Source: Oleomonas cavernae
Lineage (GTDB): Bacteria; Pseudomonadota; Alphaproteobacteria; Zavarziniales; Zavarziniaceae
DNA length: 64,000 nucleotides
Assembly: GCF_003590945.1 (NCBI RefSeq)
Contig: NZ_QYUK01000011.1
Location: 1,144,001-1,208,000 of the forward strand
Direction: 5' to 3'
Shown here one piece after another: positions 33,839 through 41,843 of the stretch (the first letter of the stretch is position 1; each line of letters starts with the position of its first letter). A model generated the notes under the pieces. The model had not been told where the DNA came from. It did no database searches and saw only the letters and a program-made list of their open reading frames with translations. The translations under genes were made by a program, and so were the position numbers.

Positions 33839-35338
33839 TCAGCGGATCGTGATCCAGGTGCTTTTGAGTTGGGTGTATTTCTCCATGGCGTGGAGCGAGC
33901 GGTCGCGGCCGAAGCCGGACTGCTTGAAGCCGCCGAAGGGCACCGTGATATCGTCCTCGTCCCAGCCGTTGATCCACACCAGGCCTGAGCGTAAGCGCCG
34001 GGCCGCCTTCAGGGCCTGGTCGATATCCTTGGTCCAGATCGCCGCGGCCAGGCCGTAGATCGTGTCGTTGCCGATCCTGATGGCTTCTTCCAGGCCGTTG
34101 AAGGTGATCGTGGACAGGACGGGGCCGAAGATCTCCTCCTGGGCGATGCGGGCCTTGGGGCTGACCTTGTCGAACACCGTGGGCTCGACATAGAAGCCGC
34201 CGCTCGCCTGGCGGGTGCGCTTGCCGCCCAGGCGTACCACGGCGCCGTCGTCCTTGCCCTTTTCGATATAGTCGAGCACGCGCTCCATCTGTTTCTGATC
34301 GACCATGGCGCCCATCTTCGTTGCCGGGTCCAGCGGGTTGCCCGGCTGGATCGTGGCGGCAACCTTGGCCAGCTTGTCGAGGAAGGCGTCCTTGATCGGC
34401 TCTTCCACCAGCAGGCGGGAGCCGGCGGTGCAGACCTCGCCCTGGTTATAGAAGATGCCCCAGGCGGCCTTGGTCGCGGCCAGGTCGAGGTCGCCGCAAT
34501 CGGCCATGACGATGTGCGGGGATTTGCCGCCGCATTCCAGGCTCACCGTCTTCATGTTCGAGCGGCCGGCATATTCCAGGAAGAATTTCCCCACCTGGGT
34601 CGACCCGGTGAAGGTCACCGCGTCGACATCCATGTGCAGGCCCAGGGCGGCGCCGGCCGTCTCGCCGAAGCCCGGCACGACATTGAGCACGCCGTCGGGC
34701 AGCCCGGCCTCCGACGCCAGCTCGGCCAGGCGCAGGGCGGTCAGCGGGCTTTGCTCGGCCGGTTTCAGCACCACGCAATTGCCGGTGGCGAGCGCCGGGC
34801 CCAGTTTCCAGCAGGTCATCAGCAGGGGGAAGTTCCACGGCACCACGGCGGCGACCACGCCGATCGGCTCGCGCGTCACCAGGCCCAGGGCATTGGGGGC
34901 GGTGGGGGCGATCTCGTCATAGACCTTGTCGATCGCCTCGGCATACCACTGGATGGTATTGGCCGAGGAGGGCACGTCGACCGCGGTCGAATCCCCGATC
35001 GGCTTGCCCATGTCCAGGGTCTCGAGCAGGGCCAGTTCGTCGCCGTGGCGGCGCATCAGCTCGGCGAGCTTCAGCAGGACCTTCTTGCGCAGCTTGGGCG
35101 CCGCGCGCGACCAGGCGCCGGCCTCGAAGGCCTTGCGGGCCGCTGCGACGGCGACATCGACGTCGCTAGCGTCGCATTCGGCGACCTGGGTCAGCAGGCC
35201 GCCGTCAATGGGCGAGATGCGGGGAAAGGTCTTGCCCGAAAGGGCGGGCACGAAGCGGCCGTCGATGAAGGCCAGGTGGCGATAGTCGAGCGCCTTGGCG
35301 CGGGCTTCCCATTGGTCGAGCGACAGGGCAGCAGCCAT
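33839..35338 (-). CDS. Aldehyde dehydrogenase (PuuC-like, class 1/2)
   Basis: A 499-residue NAD(P)-dependent aldehyde dehydrogenase. VVAAVVPWNFPLLMTCWKLGPALATGN is the cofactor strand, VTFTGSTQVGK the nicotinamide contact, LECGGKSPH the general-base Glu, and NQGEVCTAGSRLLVEE the catalytic Cys. Length and motifs fit gamma-glutamyl-gamma-aminobutyraldehyde or 5-guanidinobutyraldehyde dehydrogenases used in polyamine breakdown, but broad-specificity enzymes look the same. ATG 35338 follows GGGAGG; a TTG at 35344 also precedes it. The hairpin 26 bases upstream is the likely end of the rpmG transcript or an attenuator. Repeats lie downstream. Confidence 0.94.
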   Translation of the reverse strand: MAAALSLDQWEARAKALDYRHLAFIDGRFVPALSGKTFPRISPIDGGLLTQVAECDASDVDVAVAAARKAFEAGAWSRAAPKLRKKVLLKLAELMRRHGDELALLETLDMGKPIGDSTAVDVPSSANTIQWYAEAIDKVYDEIAPTAPNALGLVTREPIGVVAAVVPWNFPLLMTCWKLGPALATGNCVVLKPAEQSPLTALRLAELASEAGLPDGVLNVVPGFGETAGAALGLHMDVDAVTFTGSTQVGKFFLEYAGRSNMKTVSLECGGKSPHIVMADCGDLDLAATKAAWGIFYNQGEVCTAGSRLLVEEPIKDAFLDKLAKVAATIQPGNPLDPATKMGAMVDQKQMERVLDYIEKGKDDGAVVRLGGKRTRQASGGFYVEPTVFDKVSPKARIAQEEIFGPVLSTITFNGLEEAIRIGNDTIYGLAAAIWTKDIDQALKAARRLRSGLVWINGWDEDDITVPFGGFKQSGFGRDRSLHAMEKYTQLKSTWITIR

Positions 35339-35363
35339 TTTCAACCTCCCGGGGGCGCGAAAA

Positions 35364-35398
35364 CGTCAATGGCGGCACCTTACGGGCCGCCATTGACG
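35364..35398 (-). terminator. Strong hairpin between rpmG and aldehyde dehydrogenase genes
   Basis: A perfect 13-base stem (CGTCAATGGCGGC with GCCGCCATTGACG) and 9-base loop. It is followed on the minus strand by TTTTCGCG, a short T-run, so it is likely the terminator of the rpmG transcript. Confidence 0.7.
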
Positions 35399-35475
35399 CT
35401 CACAAGCGGGAGGGATGCAGGGCAGGGACGCGGTCTTTGCGGTCCCCTGCCGGGCAGTCTCTAGGGCTTAAGCCC

Positions 35476-35643
35476 TTACTTGATCTTGGTTTCCTTGAAC
35501 TCGACATGCTTGCGCACGACCGGGTCGTACTTCTTGAACGACAGCTTCTCGGTCTTGGTGCGGGGGTTCTTCTTGGTGACGTAGAAGTACCCGGTATCGG
35601 CAGTGCTGATGAGCTTGATCTTCAGCGTGGTGGGCTTCGCCAT
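35476..35643 (-). CDS. rpmG: 50S ribosomal protein L33
   Basis: A 55-residue ribosomal protein, too short for most gene calls. It reads [18 protein letters not shown], then [37 protein letters not shown], an intact L33 with no zinc-binding Cys pairs (the C-minus form). ATG 35643 follows TTGGAG. It is a component of the large ribosomal subunit near the E-site. Its neighbourhood with the MFS, NUDIX and rnr-topA genes is the normal alphaproteobacterial order. Confidence 0.96.
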   Translation of the reverse strand: MAKPTTLKIKLISTADTGYFYVTKKNPRTKTEKLSFKKYDPVVRKHVEFKETKIK

Positions 35644-35752
35644 GACAGACTCCAACAGGCGCGCCGGTGGCCCGCCTCGAAAAAATGAACCGCGAACATA
35701 CTCAAGGCCGCGGCCTTGTCAAGATTCGTAGGCTTGCCGGCAGCAGATGACC

Positions 35753-36076
35753 TCAGGCCAGGACCTGCAAGCCGTGCTTGCGCACGATGCTCAGCAGCTT
35801 GAGCGCCATGCCGCTGGGGCGTTTGGCGCCTGTTTCCCACTTCTCCACCGTGCTTTCACTGGTGTTGAGGTAGCGCGCAAACACCGGCTGGCTGACGTGG
35901 TTGCTCTCGCGGAGTTGCTTGATCTGCTGGGGCGCGAAGGGCGCGGGCGCAGTGAGGCAAGAGGCATCGAAGTCCCGCATGGTGGCCTTTTCGATGGCCC
36001 CCACCTTTAGCAGCGCCGAAGCCGAGATGTGAACCGCCTCGAAGGCATCGCTCTTAAACTTGCGCTTCGTTGTCAT
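35753..36076 (-). CDS. XRE-type antitoxin, orphan (toxin truncated)
   Basis: A 107-residue HTH protein: a short N-terminal region, then a XRE domain (APQQIKQLRESNHVSQPVFARYLNTSESTVEKWETGAKRPSGMALKLL, shown here in pieces: helix 2 VSQPVFARYL and helix 3 ESTVEKWE). It matches antitoxins of the RelE/HigB2-NadT type, in which the XRE gene follows the toxin gene and overlaps it. Here only the last 26 codons of the toxin remain in front, overlapping its start by 23 bases. It probably now acts as a lone DNA-binding protein or is decaying. It lies between rpmG and the MFS gene. Confidence 0.85.
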   Translation of the reverse strand: MTTKRKFKSDAFEAVHISASALLKVGAIEKATMRDFDASCLTAPAPFAPQQIKQLRESNHVSQPVFARYLNTSESTVEKWETGAKRPSGMALKLLSIVRKHGLQVLA

Positions 36077-36134
36077 GGCATATCTCCGTGAAGTGTCCGT
36101 TCTTCACCAATTGATCGATTTGCTGATCGGTCAG
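36054..36134 (-). pseudogene. Truncated RelE/HigB2-type toxin, C-terminal relic
   Basis: The reading frame LTDQQIDQLVKNGHFTEICH plus DNEAQV ends at 36054 and overlaps the antitoxin start, as a toxin tail does in this TA type. Upstream it merges with the end of the MFS gene (stop at 36131), so the N-terminal and catalytic parts are missing. The deletion seems to have fused the TA locus to the MFS gene. Confidence 0.8.
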
Positions 36135-37309
36135 CCTTCCCGGGCGCGGCGCCGCAGGGCGTAGGCGATGAAGGCGGCGCAGCCCAGGCCCATGACGATG
36201 GGCAGGCCCTGGCCGGGTGCCAAATCGAGGGCGGAGCCGCCCAGCGGCGGCCCGGTCATCGAGCCGATGCCGTAGAAGATGATGTAGACCGCGTTGGCGG
36301 TGGCGAGGTCGGAGCCGCCGAAGCGCTGGCCCAGCAGGGCGAGGCCCACGGTATAGAGGCCCATCAGGGCGCCGCCCAGCACGAACAGGGCCGGCCCCAG
36401 CCAGGCCGTGCCGACCAGTAGCGGCATGGCCCCGGCGCCGACCACGCCGGCGGCGGCGCAGCCGACCAGGACGATGCGGCGGTCCATCTTGTCGGCCAGC
36501 CAGCCGATGGGGATCTGCAGGGCGACGTTGCCGGCGCCGATCCACATCATCAGTTGCGCGGCGCTGAGGGCGTCGAGGCCGTTCTGCACGCCCCAGACCG
36601 GCAGCAGGGTCAAGATCCCCGCCTCGATGGCGCCGAACAGCAGCACGCCGACCACGGCGGTGGGCGCCGAGCGGGCGATGTCGATCAGGCGGGCCTCGCC
36701 TTCGTCGTGGAACGGCGGCAGGTCGCCGCGGGCGAGCGCCAGGGGCAAGGCCGCGGCCAGGGTGATCGCGGCCGCCGCGGCGAAGGGGGCGATCCCCTGG
36801 ACGCCGGTCAGCATCAGCAGCGCCGGCCCGGCGGTATAGCCGATGGCAAGGGCCGAGGCATAGAATCCCATCACCCGGCCGCGGCGGGACTCGCCGGCCA
36901 GATAGCTGATCCAGGCCTCCGAGCCGATGAACAGGCCGGTGACCGCGGCCCCCAGGATGAAGCGCAGGGCAAACCAGACCCAGAGCGAGGGCAGCAGCGG
37001 GAACAGGACGATGCTGACCGCGGTCAGGGTGGTGCAGCCGATCAGGAAGGGCAGCACGCCCAGGCGGCGCATCAGGCGCGGCACGAGGGGGGCCAGGCTG
37101 ATCGTTGCCACGCCGGTGACCGCGGCATTGGCCCCGATCAGCCAGCCCGGGGTGCCCTGGGCCTCCAGCAGCAGGCCCAGCAAGGGCATCGACAGGCTGT
37201 AGGTCAGCCCGACGGTCGAGATGCAGGCGATGATGCCGAACAGGCTGGCCACCGGGGCGGCGCCCCGGTCGCGGCCTTCCAGGGCGGGTTTGTCCAGGGT
37301 GCCGGTCAT
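36131..37309 (-). CDS. MFS transporter
   Basis: A 392-residue 12-helix major facilitator. Helices are regular, with the MFS loop motif between helices 2 and 3 (PRLMRRLGVLPFLIG) and again after helix 8 (IGWLADKMDRRIVLVG), and RGRVMGFYASALAIGYTAGP in the C-half. The pattern resembles the YcaD/quinolone-type group of unknown substrate. ATG 37309 overlaps the stop of the NUDIX gene (ATGA at 37306-37309). The three NUDIX/MFS genes are transcribed together. The 3' end is fused to a relic of a toxin gene, which may have altered the last codons; the final residues RRRAREG look natural. Confidence 0.9.
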   Translation of the reverse strand: MTGTLDKPALEGRDRGAAPVASLFGIIACISTVGLTYSLSMPLLGLLLEAQGTPGWLIGANAAVTGVATISLAPLVPRLMRRLGVLPFLIGCTTLTAVSIVLFPLLPSLWVWFALRFILGAAVTGLFIGSEAWISYLAGESRRGRVMGFYASALAIGYTAGPALLMLTGVQGIAPFAAAAAITLAAALPLALARGDLPPFHDEGEARLIDIARSAPTAVVGVLLFGAIEAGILTLLPVWGVQNGLDALSAAQLMMWIGAGNVALQIPIGWLADKMDRRIVLVGCAAAGVVGAGAMPLLVGTAWLGPALFVLGGALMGLYTVGLALLGQRFGGSDLATANAVYIIFYGIGSMTGPPLGGSALDLAPGQGLPIVMGLGCAAFIAYALRRRAREG

Positions 37310-37818
37310 GGCCGCGTCACCCGGGCCACGCCGCGCCGATAGGTCAGCAGCAGGGGGCGGCGTTGCTCGCCGGCCAGGCGGGCCACGGCCTCGTCCAGCA
37401 TCAGTTCCGTCACATCCATCAGGGGCAGGCGCCGGGCCTGCACCAGGGGCAGCCAAGCCAGTTCGATGAACTCGCCGTTGGTGACCAGGGCGGTATCATG
37501 GGCCGGGGCAGGGGCCAGAAAGAAGCGGGCATCGAAGCGGATCGGGCTGCCGTTGGGCGTGATCGCCCGGCCCAGGGGGACCAGCGCCTCGGCGGCGATG
37601 CGCAGGCCGGTTTCCTCGCGTGTCTCGCGCACCGCCGCCTGGGCGAAGCGGTCGTGCGCGCTCCTGCCGTCGACGGGATCCACCCGGCCGCCGGGAAACA
37701 CCCAGGCATCGGGAGCGAAGCGGCTTTGCGCGGGGCGCCGGCCCATCAGGACATGGCCGCGGGCATCGGTCACCACCAGGCTGGCGGCCGGCCGGGGGCG
37801 AAGGGGCCTAGCGGTCAT
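37306..37818 (-). CDS. NUDIX hydrolase
   Basis: A 170-residue NUDIX protein. The NUDIX box reads GGRVDPVDG, then AAVRETREETGL with the Arg-Glu and Glu-Glu pair in place, and PDAWVFPGG before it. Such enzymes hydrolyse nucleoside diphosphate derivatives; the family here is the ADP-ribose or CoA-type group, as it lacks specific motifs for MutT. It overlaps the preceding NUDIX gene by 11 bases and the next gene by 4. ATG 37818; an extended start at 37851 is not needed. Confidence 0.9.
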   Translation of the reverse strand: MTARPLRPRPAASLVVTDARGHVLMGRRPAQSRFAPDAWVFPGGRVDPVDGRSAHDRFAQAAVRETREETGLRIAAEALVPLGRAITPNGSPIRFDARFFLAPAPAHDTALVTNGEFIELAWLPLVQARRLPLMDVTELMLDEAVARLAGEQRRPLLLTYRRGVARVTRP

Positions 37819-38521
37819 AGTCGATGACGTGCTTGCCGTGGCGCTGGGCAAAGGCCGGGATGCGGTCGTCCTCGCCGTTCAACTGCTTCTCGATCACGTC
37901 GAGGATCACACCGGTGATGCGCGGCAGGTCCAGCTTGCGGGCATCCTTAAGCGGCACCCAGGCGACTTCGGTCAACTCGGGCGAAGGCCTCGCCTCGCCC
38001 TGGGCCGCCTGCGCCGGGGCGATGAAGAAGCGGGCATGGAAGCGCATGGACCGATAGGGCGGGGTGATGGCCCTGGCGGCATAGTCGAGCGCATCGAGCG
38101 CCGGGATCAGGCCGGCCCGCCGGAAGGCGGCGAAGGGGCCGGTGGCGGACAGGCGGGCGGCGCGGGGATCGGCCACGCCGATCATCAGGCCGGTCTCCTC
38201 GAAAGTTTCGCGGACGGCGGCGACGGCGAGGCCATGGACCCGGCGCGGCGGTGCCGCTAGGCCCAGCAGGGCGGCAACCTCGGCCCGCAGGCCTTGGGCT
38301 GGCACATAGAGGTCGCCGCGGTCGAGCCTGCCGCCGGGGAACACCCAGTTGCCCGGCATGAAGCGATGGCCTTCGTGGCGCCGCCCCATCAGCACCTCGA
38401 TGCCGCCGGCGGCGCGGCGGTGCAGGATCAAGGTGGCGGCATCGCGCGGCCGGACGGCGCGCTTCAGGCCATGGCGTTCCTTAGGGAGGGGCGGGGCAAA
38501 ATGCTGGGTCTTCGTGGTCAT
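37808..38521 (-). CDS. NUDIX hydrolase
   Basis: A 237-residue NUDIX protein. The box begins FPGGRLDRGDL, and a spacer of about 30 residues separates it from AVRETFEETGLMIG. The order NUDIX-box, extra C-terminal region with a long helix, is like the larger NUDT-type CoA or peroxisomal hydrolases. It is homologous to its neighbour (same WVFPGGR and RxxRFF(L/I)AP motifs), so tandem duplication is likely. ATG 38521. The two genes and the MFS gene form a tightly overlapping operon. Confidence 0.88.
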   Translation of the reverse strand: MTTKTQHFAPPLPKERHGLKRAVRPRDAATLILHRRAAGGIEVLMGRRHEGHRFMPGNWVFPGGRLDRGDLYVPAQGLRAEVAALLGLAAPPRRVHGLAVAAVRETFEETGLMIGVADPRAARLSATGPFAAFRRAGLIPALDALDYAARAITPPYRSMRFHARFFIAPAQAAQGEARPSPELTEVAWVPLKDARKLDLPRITGVILDVIEKQLNGEDDRIPAFAQRHGKHVIDYDR

Positions 38522-38547
38522 ACCGACATGGTGCCTGCCGGCGCTGC

Positions 38548-39321
38548 TCAGGGGAAGCGTCGCGGGCGCAGGGCGGTAAAGCGCCAATCGGGGGTCTCGA
38601 GCGGCGCCCCGGGTTCGAGCCGGTACCAGGCTGAATCGCCGCCTGGATTGCGCACGATGTGGAAGGATTGCGCCGGCATGTAACTTTGGCCGAGCAGGGC
38701 GGCATAGCGTCCCTGCCCATCCTGTGCCAGGTCCACCACCAGCATGGCGTGGCCGGGGCTGCCGGCCTCGATCACCACGTCGCCGCCTTGCAGGCCGCCT
38801 TCGACCGGCCGCGACAGGCGCTCCAGCGAAATGGTCCCGGCATAGGTCATGACGATGGCGAGCCAGGCGCGGAACGCGGCCTCGTCGCCGCCGCGCGGCG
38901 CGACACTCTTCCAGGTCACGCCGGCGCCCTTGGGCACCGGTCGCTTGCCGGCGAGATAGGCCGAATAGGGCAAGCGGTCGCCGCTGGTGAAGGGGAAATC
39001 CAGCGCCGCCATGTTGCCGTGGTCGCGCGCCCAGGTGGCGCGCAGGCGGATGATGGCATCGGCGCATTGCTGCAGGTTGGCGCCGATCAGGTCCATCTGC
39101 GCCACCGCGGCGATGCTCTGCGCCGGCCGGACCGTGATGCCACGGTCGGTGACCACCGGCGTGCCGTCGGGTGCCAGGGGCAGGCTGCGCAGGAACGCCC
39201 CGAAACTGTCCGGCGCCACCGCGACGCGGGTGAAACCGGGGGGCGGCGTGAAACTGTCCCCGACGGTTCGGGCAGATGCCGGTGAAGCGAGCAGGAAGAG
39301 GAGGATGAAGACCCAGCGCAT
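38548..39321 (-). CDS. DUF4846 family secreted protein
   Basis: A 257-residue exported protein of DUF4846. Signal peptide MRWVFILLFLLASPASA. Family motifs: PPGFTRVAVAPDSFGAFLRSLPL, LQQCADAIIRLRATW, FPFTSGDRLPYSAYL, GTISLERL, and GDVVIEAGSPGHAMLVVDLA followed by LLGQSYMPAQSFHIV. The GHA(M/V)xVVD block resembles a papain/NlpC-type His region, suggesting an amidase or peptidase fold, but no function is established. Start ATG 39321 gives a clean signal; an earlier ATG at 39345 is possible. It lies 26 bases upstream of the NUDIX operon on the same strand, and 3' to the GIY-YIG repeat unit. Confidence 0.85.
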   Translation of the reverse strand: MRWVFILLFLLASPASARTVGDSFTPPPGFTRVAVAPDSFGAFLRSLPLAPDGTPVVTDRGITVRPAQSIAAVAQMDLIGANLQQCADAIIRLRATWARDHGNMAALDFPFTSGDRLPYSAYLAGKRPVPKGAGVTWKSVAPRGGDEAAFRAWLAIVMTYAGTISLERLSRPVEGGLQGGDVVIEAGSPGHAMLVVDLAQDGQGRYAALLGQSYMPAQSFHIVRNPGGDSAWYRLEPGAPLETPDWRFTALRPRRFP

Positions 39322-39381
39322 GCCGTGAGCGTCGCGCGGGATCATGGCCGAAGCAGGGCGGCTGACACCCCGCTGCCCCGA

Positions 39382-39453
39382 CCATGGATTCCGGCCTTCG
39401 CCGGAATGACGATACTACTATAGGCTGTCATCCCGGCGAAGGCCGGGATCCAT
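39382..39453. repeat. Left 72-bp inverted repeat of GIY-YIG cassette
   Basis: Two hairpins: CATGGATTCCGGCCTTCGCC-type at the outside and GTCATCCCGGCGAAGGCCGG at the inside, ending ATCCAT. Its reverse complement recurs at 39781-39852. Confidence 0.95.
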
Positions 39454-39476
39454 GGGAATGGCAGCGGGATACCTCA

Positions 39477-39764
39477 ATGGCTGGCTGGGTCTACATCCTG
39501 GCGTCGAAACACTACGGCACGCTTTATACCGGCGTGACGAGTGACCTCGTCGGGCGGGCCTACACCCATCGGGCCAAGATCGTGAAAGGCTTCACCACGC
39601 GCTATCAGATCGGCCTGCTGGTCTGGTTCGAAGGCCATGACACGATCGAGACCGCGATCGTGCGCGAGAAGCAGATCAAGGAATGGCGCCGCGACTGGAA
39701 GGTCCGGCTCATCGAAGAGAGCAACCCCGGCTGGCTGGACCTTTACGACACGATCTGTCGATAG
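39477..39764 (+). CDS. Single-domain GIY-YIG endonuclease
   Basis: A 95-residue nuclease of the GIY-YIG/UvrC N-terminal fold, with nothing else attached. Motifs in order: WVYILAS (the GIY equivalent, Tyr6), GTLYTGVTSDLVGRAYTHR (YIG equivalent Tyr17, catalytic Arg27), and AIVREKQIKEW (catalytic metal-binding Glu64). The family is known as the UPF0213/YhbQ-like group. ATG 39477 follows GGGAATGGCAGCGGGATACC, a weak site; the frame is open from within the left repeat but those residues are repeat-encoded. The gene is enclosed by the paired REPIN repeats, an arrangement seen for REP-associated proteins, so it may act on such palindromes. That is inferred. Confidence 0.9.
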   Translation: MAGWVYILASKHYGTLYTGVTSDLVGRAYTHRAKIVKGFTTRYQIGLLVWFEGHDTIETAIVREKQIKEWRRDWKVRLIEESNPGWLDLYDTICR

Positions 39765-39780
39765 CTCGCGCTGCCCCTGA

Positions 39781-39852
39781 ATGGATCCCGGCCTTCGCCG
39801 GGATGACAGCCTATAGTAGTACCGTCATTCCGGCGAAGGCCGGAATCCATGG
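39781..39852. repeat. Right 72-bp inverted repeat of GIY-YIG cassette
   Basis: Near-exact reverse complement of 39382-39453 (one mismatch). It begins 16 bases after the GIY-YIG stop and ends ATCCATGG. Confidence 0.95.
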
Positions 39853-39870
39853 TGGGGACAGGGGCGATGC

Positions 39871-40323
39871 TTACAGACCGGCAGTGCGGATCTTCGGCTC
39901 GGGCACCGGCTCGTCATCCTCGGCGCCGAAGCCGTGCATGCGGTAGGCCCACTGCACCCCGATCAGGGCACCCTTGATCCGCGGCAGGAGCAGCAAGGAG
40001 AGGATCAGGCACAGCGGCAGCCACAGGGCGGCGTGGATCCAGAGCGCCGGGGCATAGGTCTGCTCCACCAGCAGCAGCGCCGGCACCACGATATGGGCGA
40101 CGATGGTGATGGTGAAATAGGGTGGGGCATCGTCGGCCCGATGCAGATCCAGGGCCTCGTTGCAGACGGGGCAATGGGCGTTCACCTTCAGGTACTTGCC
40201 GTAAAGCCGGCCTTCGCCGCAATGGGGGCAGCGCTCCTTGAAACCCAGCCAGGCCGCACGCTTGGGCGCGCGGGGTTCGGGCGCCGGCGGGGCGGCGCTC
40301 TCCGTCTTGATCTCGATCGGCAT
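39871..40323 (-). CDS. DUF983 family protein
   Basis: A 150-residue membrane protein with an N-terminal zinc-ribbon-like part (CPHCGEGRLYGKYLKVNAHCPVCNEALDLH in pieces: CPHC and CPVC) and two transmembrane helices (TITIVAHIVVPALLLVEQTY and IHAALWLPLCLILSLLLLP) joined by a short loop. DUF983 proteins are found next to rnr and NUDIX genes in alphaproteobacteria, as here. Function unknown. Start ATG 40323; a GTG at 40326 is possible. Confidence 0.88.
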   Translation of the reverse strand: MPIEIKTESAAPPAPEPRAPKRAAWLGFKERCPHCGEGRLYGKYLKVNAHCPVCNEALDLHRADDAPPYFTITIVAHIVVPALLLVEQTYAPALWIHAALWLPLCLILSLLLLPRIKGALIGVQWAYRMHGFGAEDDEPVPEPKIRTAGL

Positions 40324-40350
40324 CACAGCATCTCCAAAACCGGGCCGGCC

Positions 40351-41747
40351 CTAGACCGCATCCAGCAGCACCGCCGGCGACTGCGACAGCGCGCCGACCA
40401 CGATCCTCAGGGCCTGGCGCAGGTGGTCGCGCGCCGGCGCCGCCCCAACGACAGGCGCACGGCCGCGCCGGCACCGCCCATTTCGACGGCGAAGGCCTCG
40501 CCGGCCACCGCGGCCAGCCCGTGCCGCCGGGCATGGCCGGCGAATTCCCCGCCCGTCCAGGCCGGGGGCAGCGACAGCCACAGGTGATGGCCTTGGGCGT
40601 GGGCCGCGACCAGATCGGCGGGCAGGATATCGCAGGCGATCTGCTGGCGCGCCATGCTTTCCCGTCGCACCGCGGCGACGATCGCCTGGGCGGCGCCGCT
40701 GCCGATCCAGCTCGACGCGGTGGCGGCCAGGATCGGCGCCGTCATCAGCGCCGTCGCCCGCTGCCCCGCCGCCAGCCGCACCGCGTCGCCGGCCTCGGGC
40801 GTCAGCACATAGGCAACGCGCAAGGCCGGGGTCAGGCATTTCGACAAGGTGGCGACGTGATAGGTCAATTCCGGGGCATAGGCCGCCAGCGGCTTGGGCG
40901 CCTGGCTCGGCAGGAAGCCGTAGGCATCGTCCTCGAAGATCAGGATGCCATGGCGCCGGGCGATTGCCGCGACCTGCGCGCGCCGCGCGGCCGACAGGGT
41001 CGCCGTGGTCGGGTTGTGGATCGTCGGCACGCAGTAGAGCGCCTTGGGCTTGCCGTCTTTGCAGGCGGCCTCGAAGGCGTCGGGCGTCAGCCCTTCGCCG
41101 TCCATCGCCAGCCCTTGCAGGCGCACCCCGACATGGGCCGCCAATGCCCGTATCCCGGGATAGGTCAGGCATTCGGTCAGCAGGGTGTCGCCCGGCTTCA
41201 GCAAGGTGGTCAGCAGGACCATCAGCGCCACCTGGGCGCCCGGGCAGACCACGATCCGCTGCGGCGTCGCGTCGAGTTCCCGCAGGCGCAGCCAGGCGGC
41301 ACCGGCGGCGCGATCCTCCTCGTCGCCGGCGCTGGGCCGGTACGAAAGCAGGGCGTGAAAATCGGGACGCCGCCCGAGTTCGGCCAGGGTATCCGACAGG
41401 CGTTCGCGCAGGTGCGCGTCATCGGGCGCCGGCGGCAGGTTCATGCTGATGTCGACGGCGGCGCTTCGCGTGGGCGTGCCGCGGCTGGCCGCACGGACGA
41501 AGGTGCCGCGCCCGGGGGCGGCATCGATCAGGCCGCGCCGGCGCGCCTCGTTATAGGCCCGCGTCACCGTGGTCAGGTCGACAGCCAGGGCCTCGGCCAG
41601 GACCCGGTGCGGCGGCAGCCGCTGGCCGGGCGCCAGGCGGCCCGCCGCAATGTCGTCCGCCATCGCGTCGGCAATGCCGAGGTAGATCGGACCGGCGGTT
41701 TGCTTCACGCCCGCGGGGTGCCAGGGGCCTGTTTCATTCGATGCCAT
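40351..41747 (-). pseudogene. MocR-type GntR-aminotransferase regulator with 3' frameshift
   Basis: GntR winged helix (residues 20-90, GIADAMADDIAAGRLAPGQ, VDLTTVTRAYNEARRRGLI) then a class I aminotransferase-like domain with PLP Lys in VATLSKCLTPALRVAYV. Near the end the frame breaks at the run CCCC 40443-40446: the given frame ends at 40407 (LSLGRRRRATTCARP), while inserting one base restores LSLGAAPARDHLRQALRIVV and ends at 40351. Only the last 30 residues are affected. A dropped base in a G-run is a plausible sequencing error, but inactivation cannot be excluded. It is divergent from a small membrane protein gene, its probable target. Confidence 0.86.
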
Positions 41748-41778
41748 GGCTGCGACTCTTCAACCCATACACTCGGCA

Positions 41779-41813
41779 CCATACATGACCTATATTGTCT
41801 GTGCAATGTATGG
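41779..41813. promoter_or_regulatory. Inverted repeat operator candidate for MocR regulator
   Basis: CCATACAT and ATGTATGG, separated by 19 bases, lie in the divergent region. A second CTGTATGG follows at about 41827. ATACAT-type boxes are typical of MocR sites. Confidence 0.5.
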
Positions 41814-41843
41814 ATATCGATAATATCTGTATGGAGGACAATG

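Larger units (their letters stand above)
39382..39852. mobile_element. GIY-YIG cassette bounded by 72-bp inverted REPIN repeats (candidate mobile unit)
   Basis: A 471-bp unit: a 72-bp palindromic repeat (39382-39453), 23 bases, the GIY-YIG gene (39477-39764), 16 bases, and a second 72-bp repeat (39781-39852) that is the reverse complement of the first with 71 of 72 bases matching. The difference is T/C at one central position. Each repeat contains one ATTCCGG-type and one ATCCCGG-type hairpin and a small centre (ATACTACTATAGG or its complement). The unit lies between the DUF4846 and DUF983 genes. I see no obvious target-site duplication in the immediate flanks. Confidence 0.75.
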
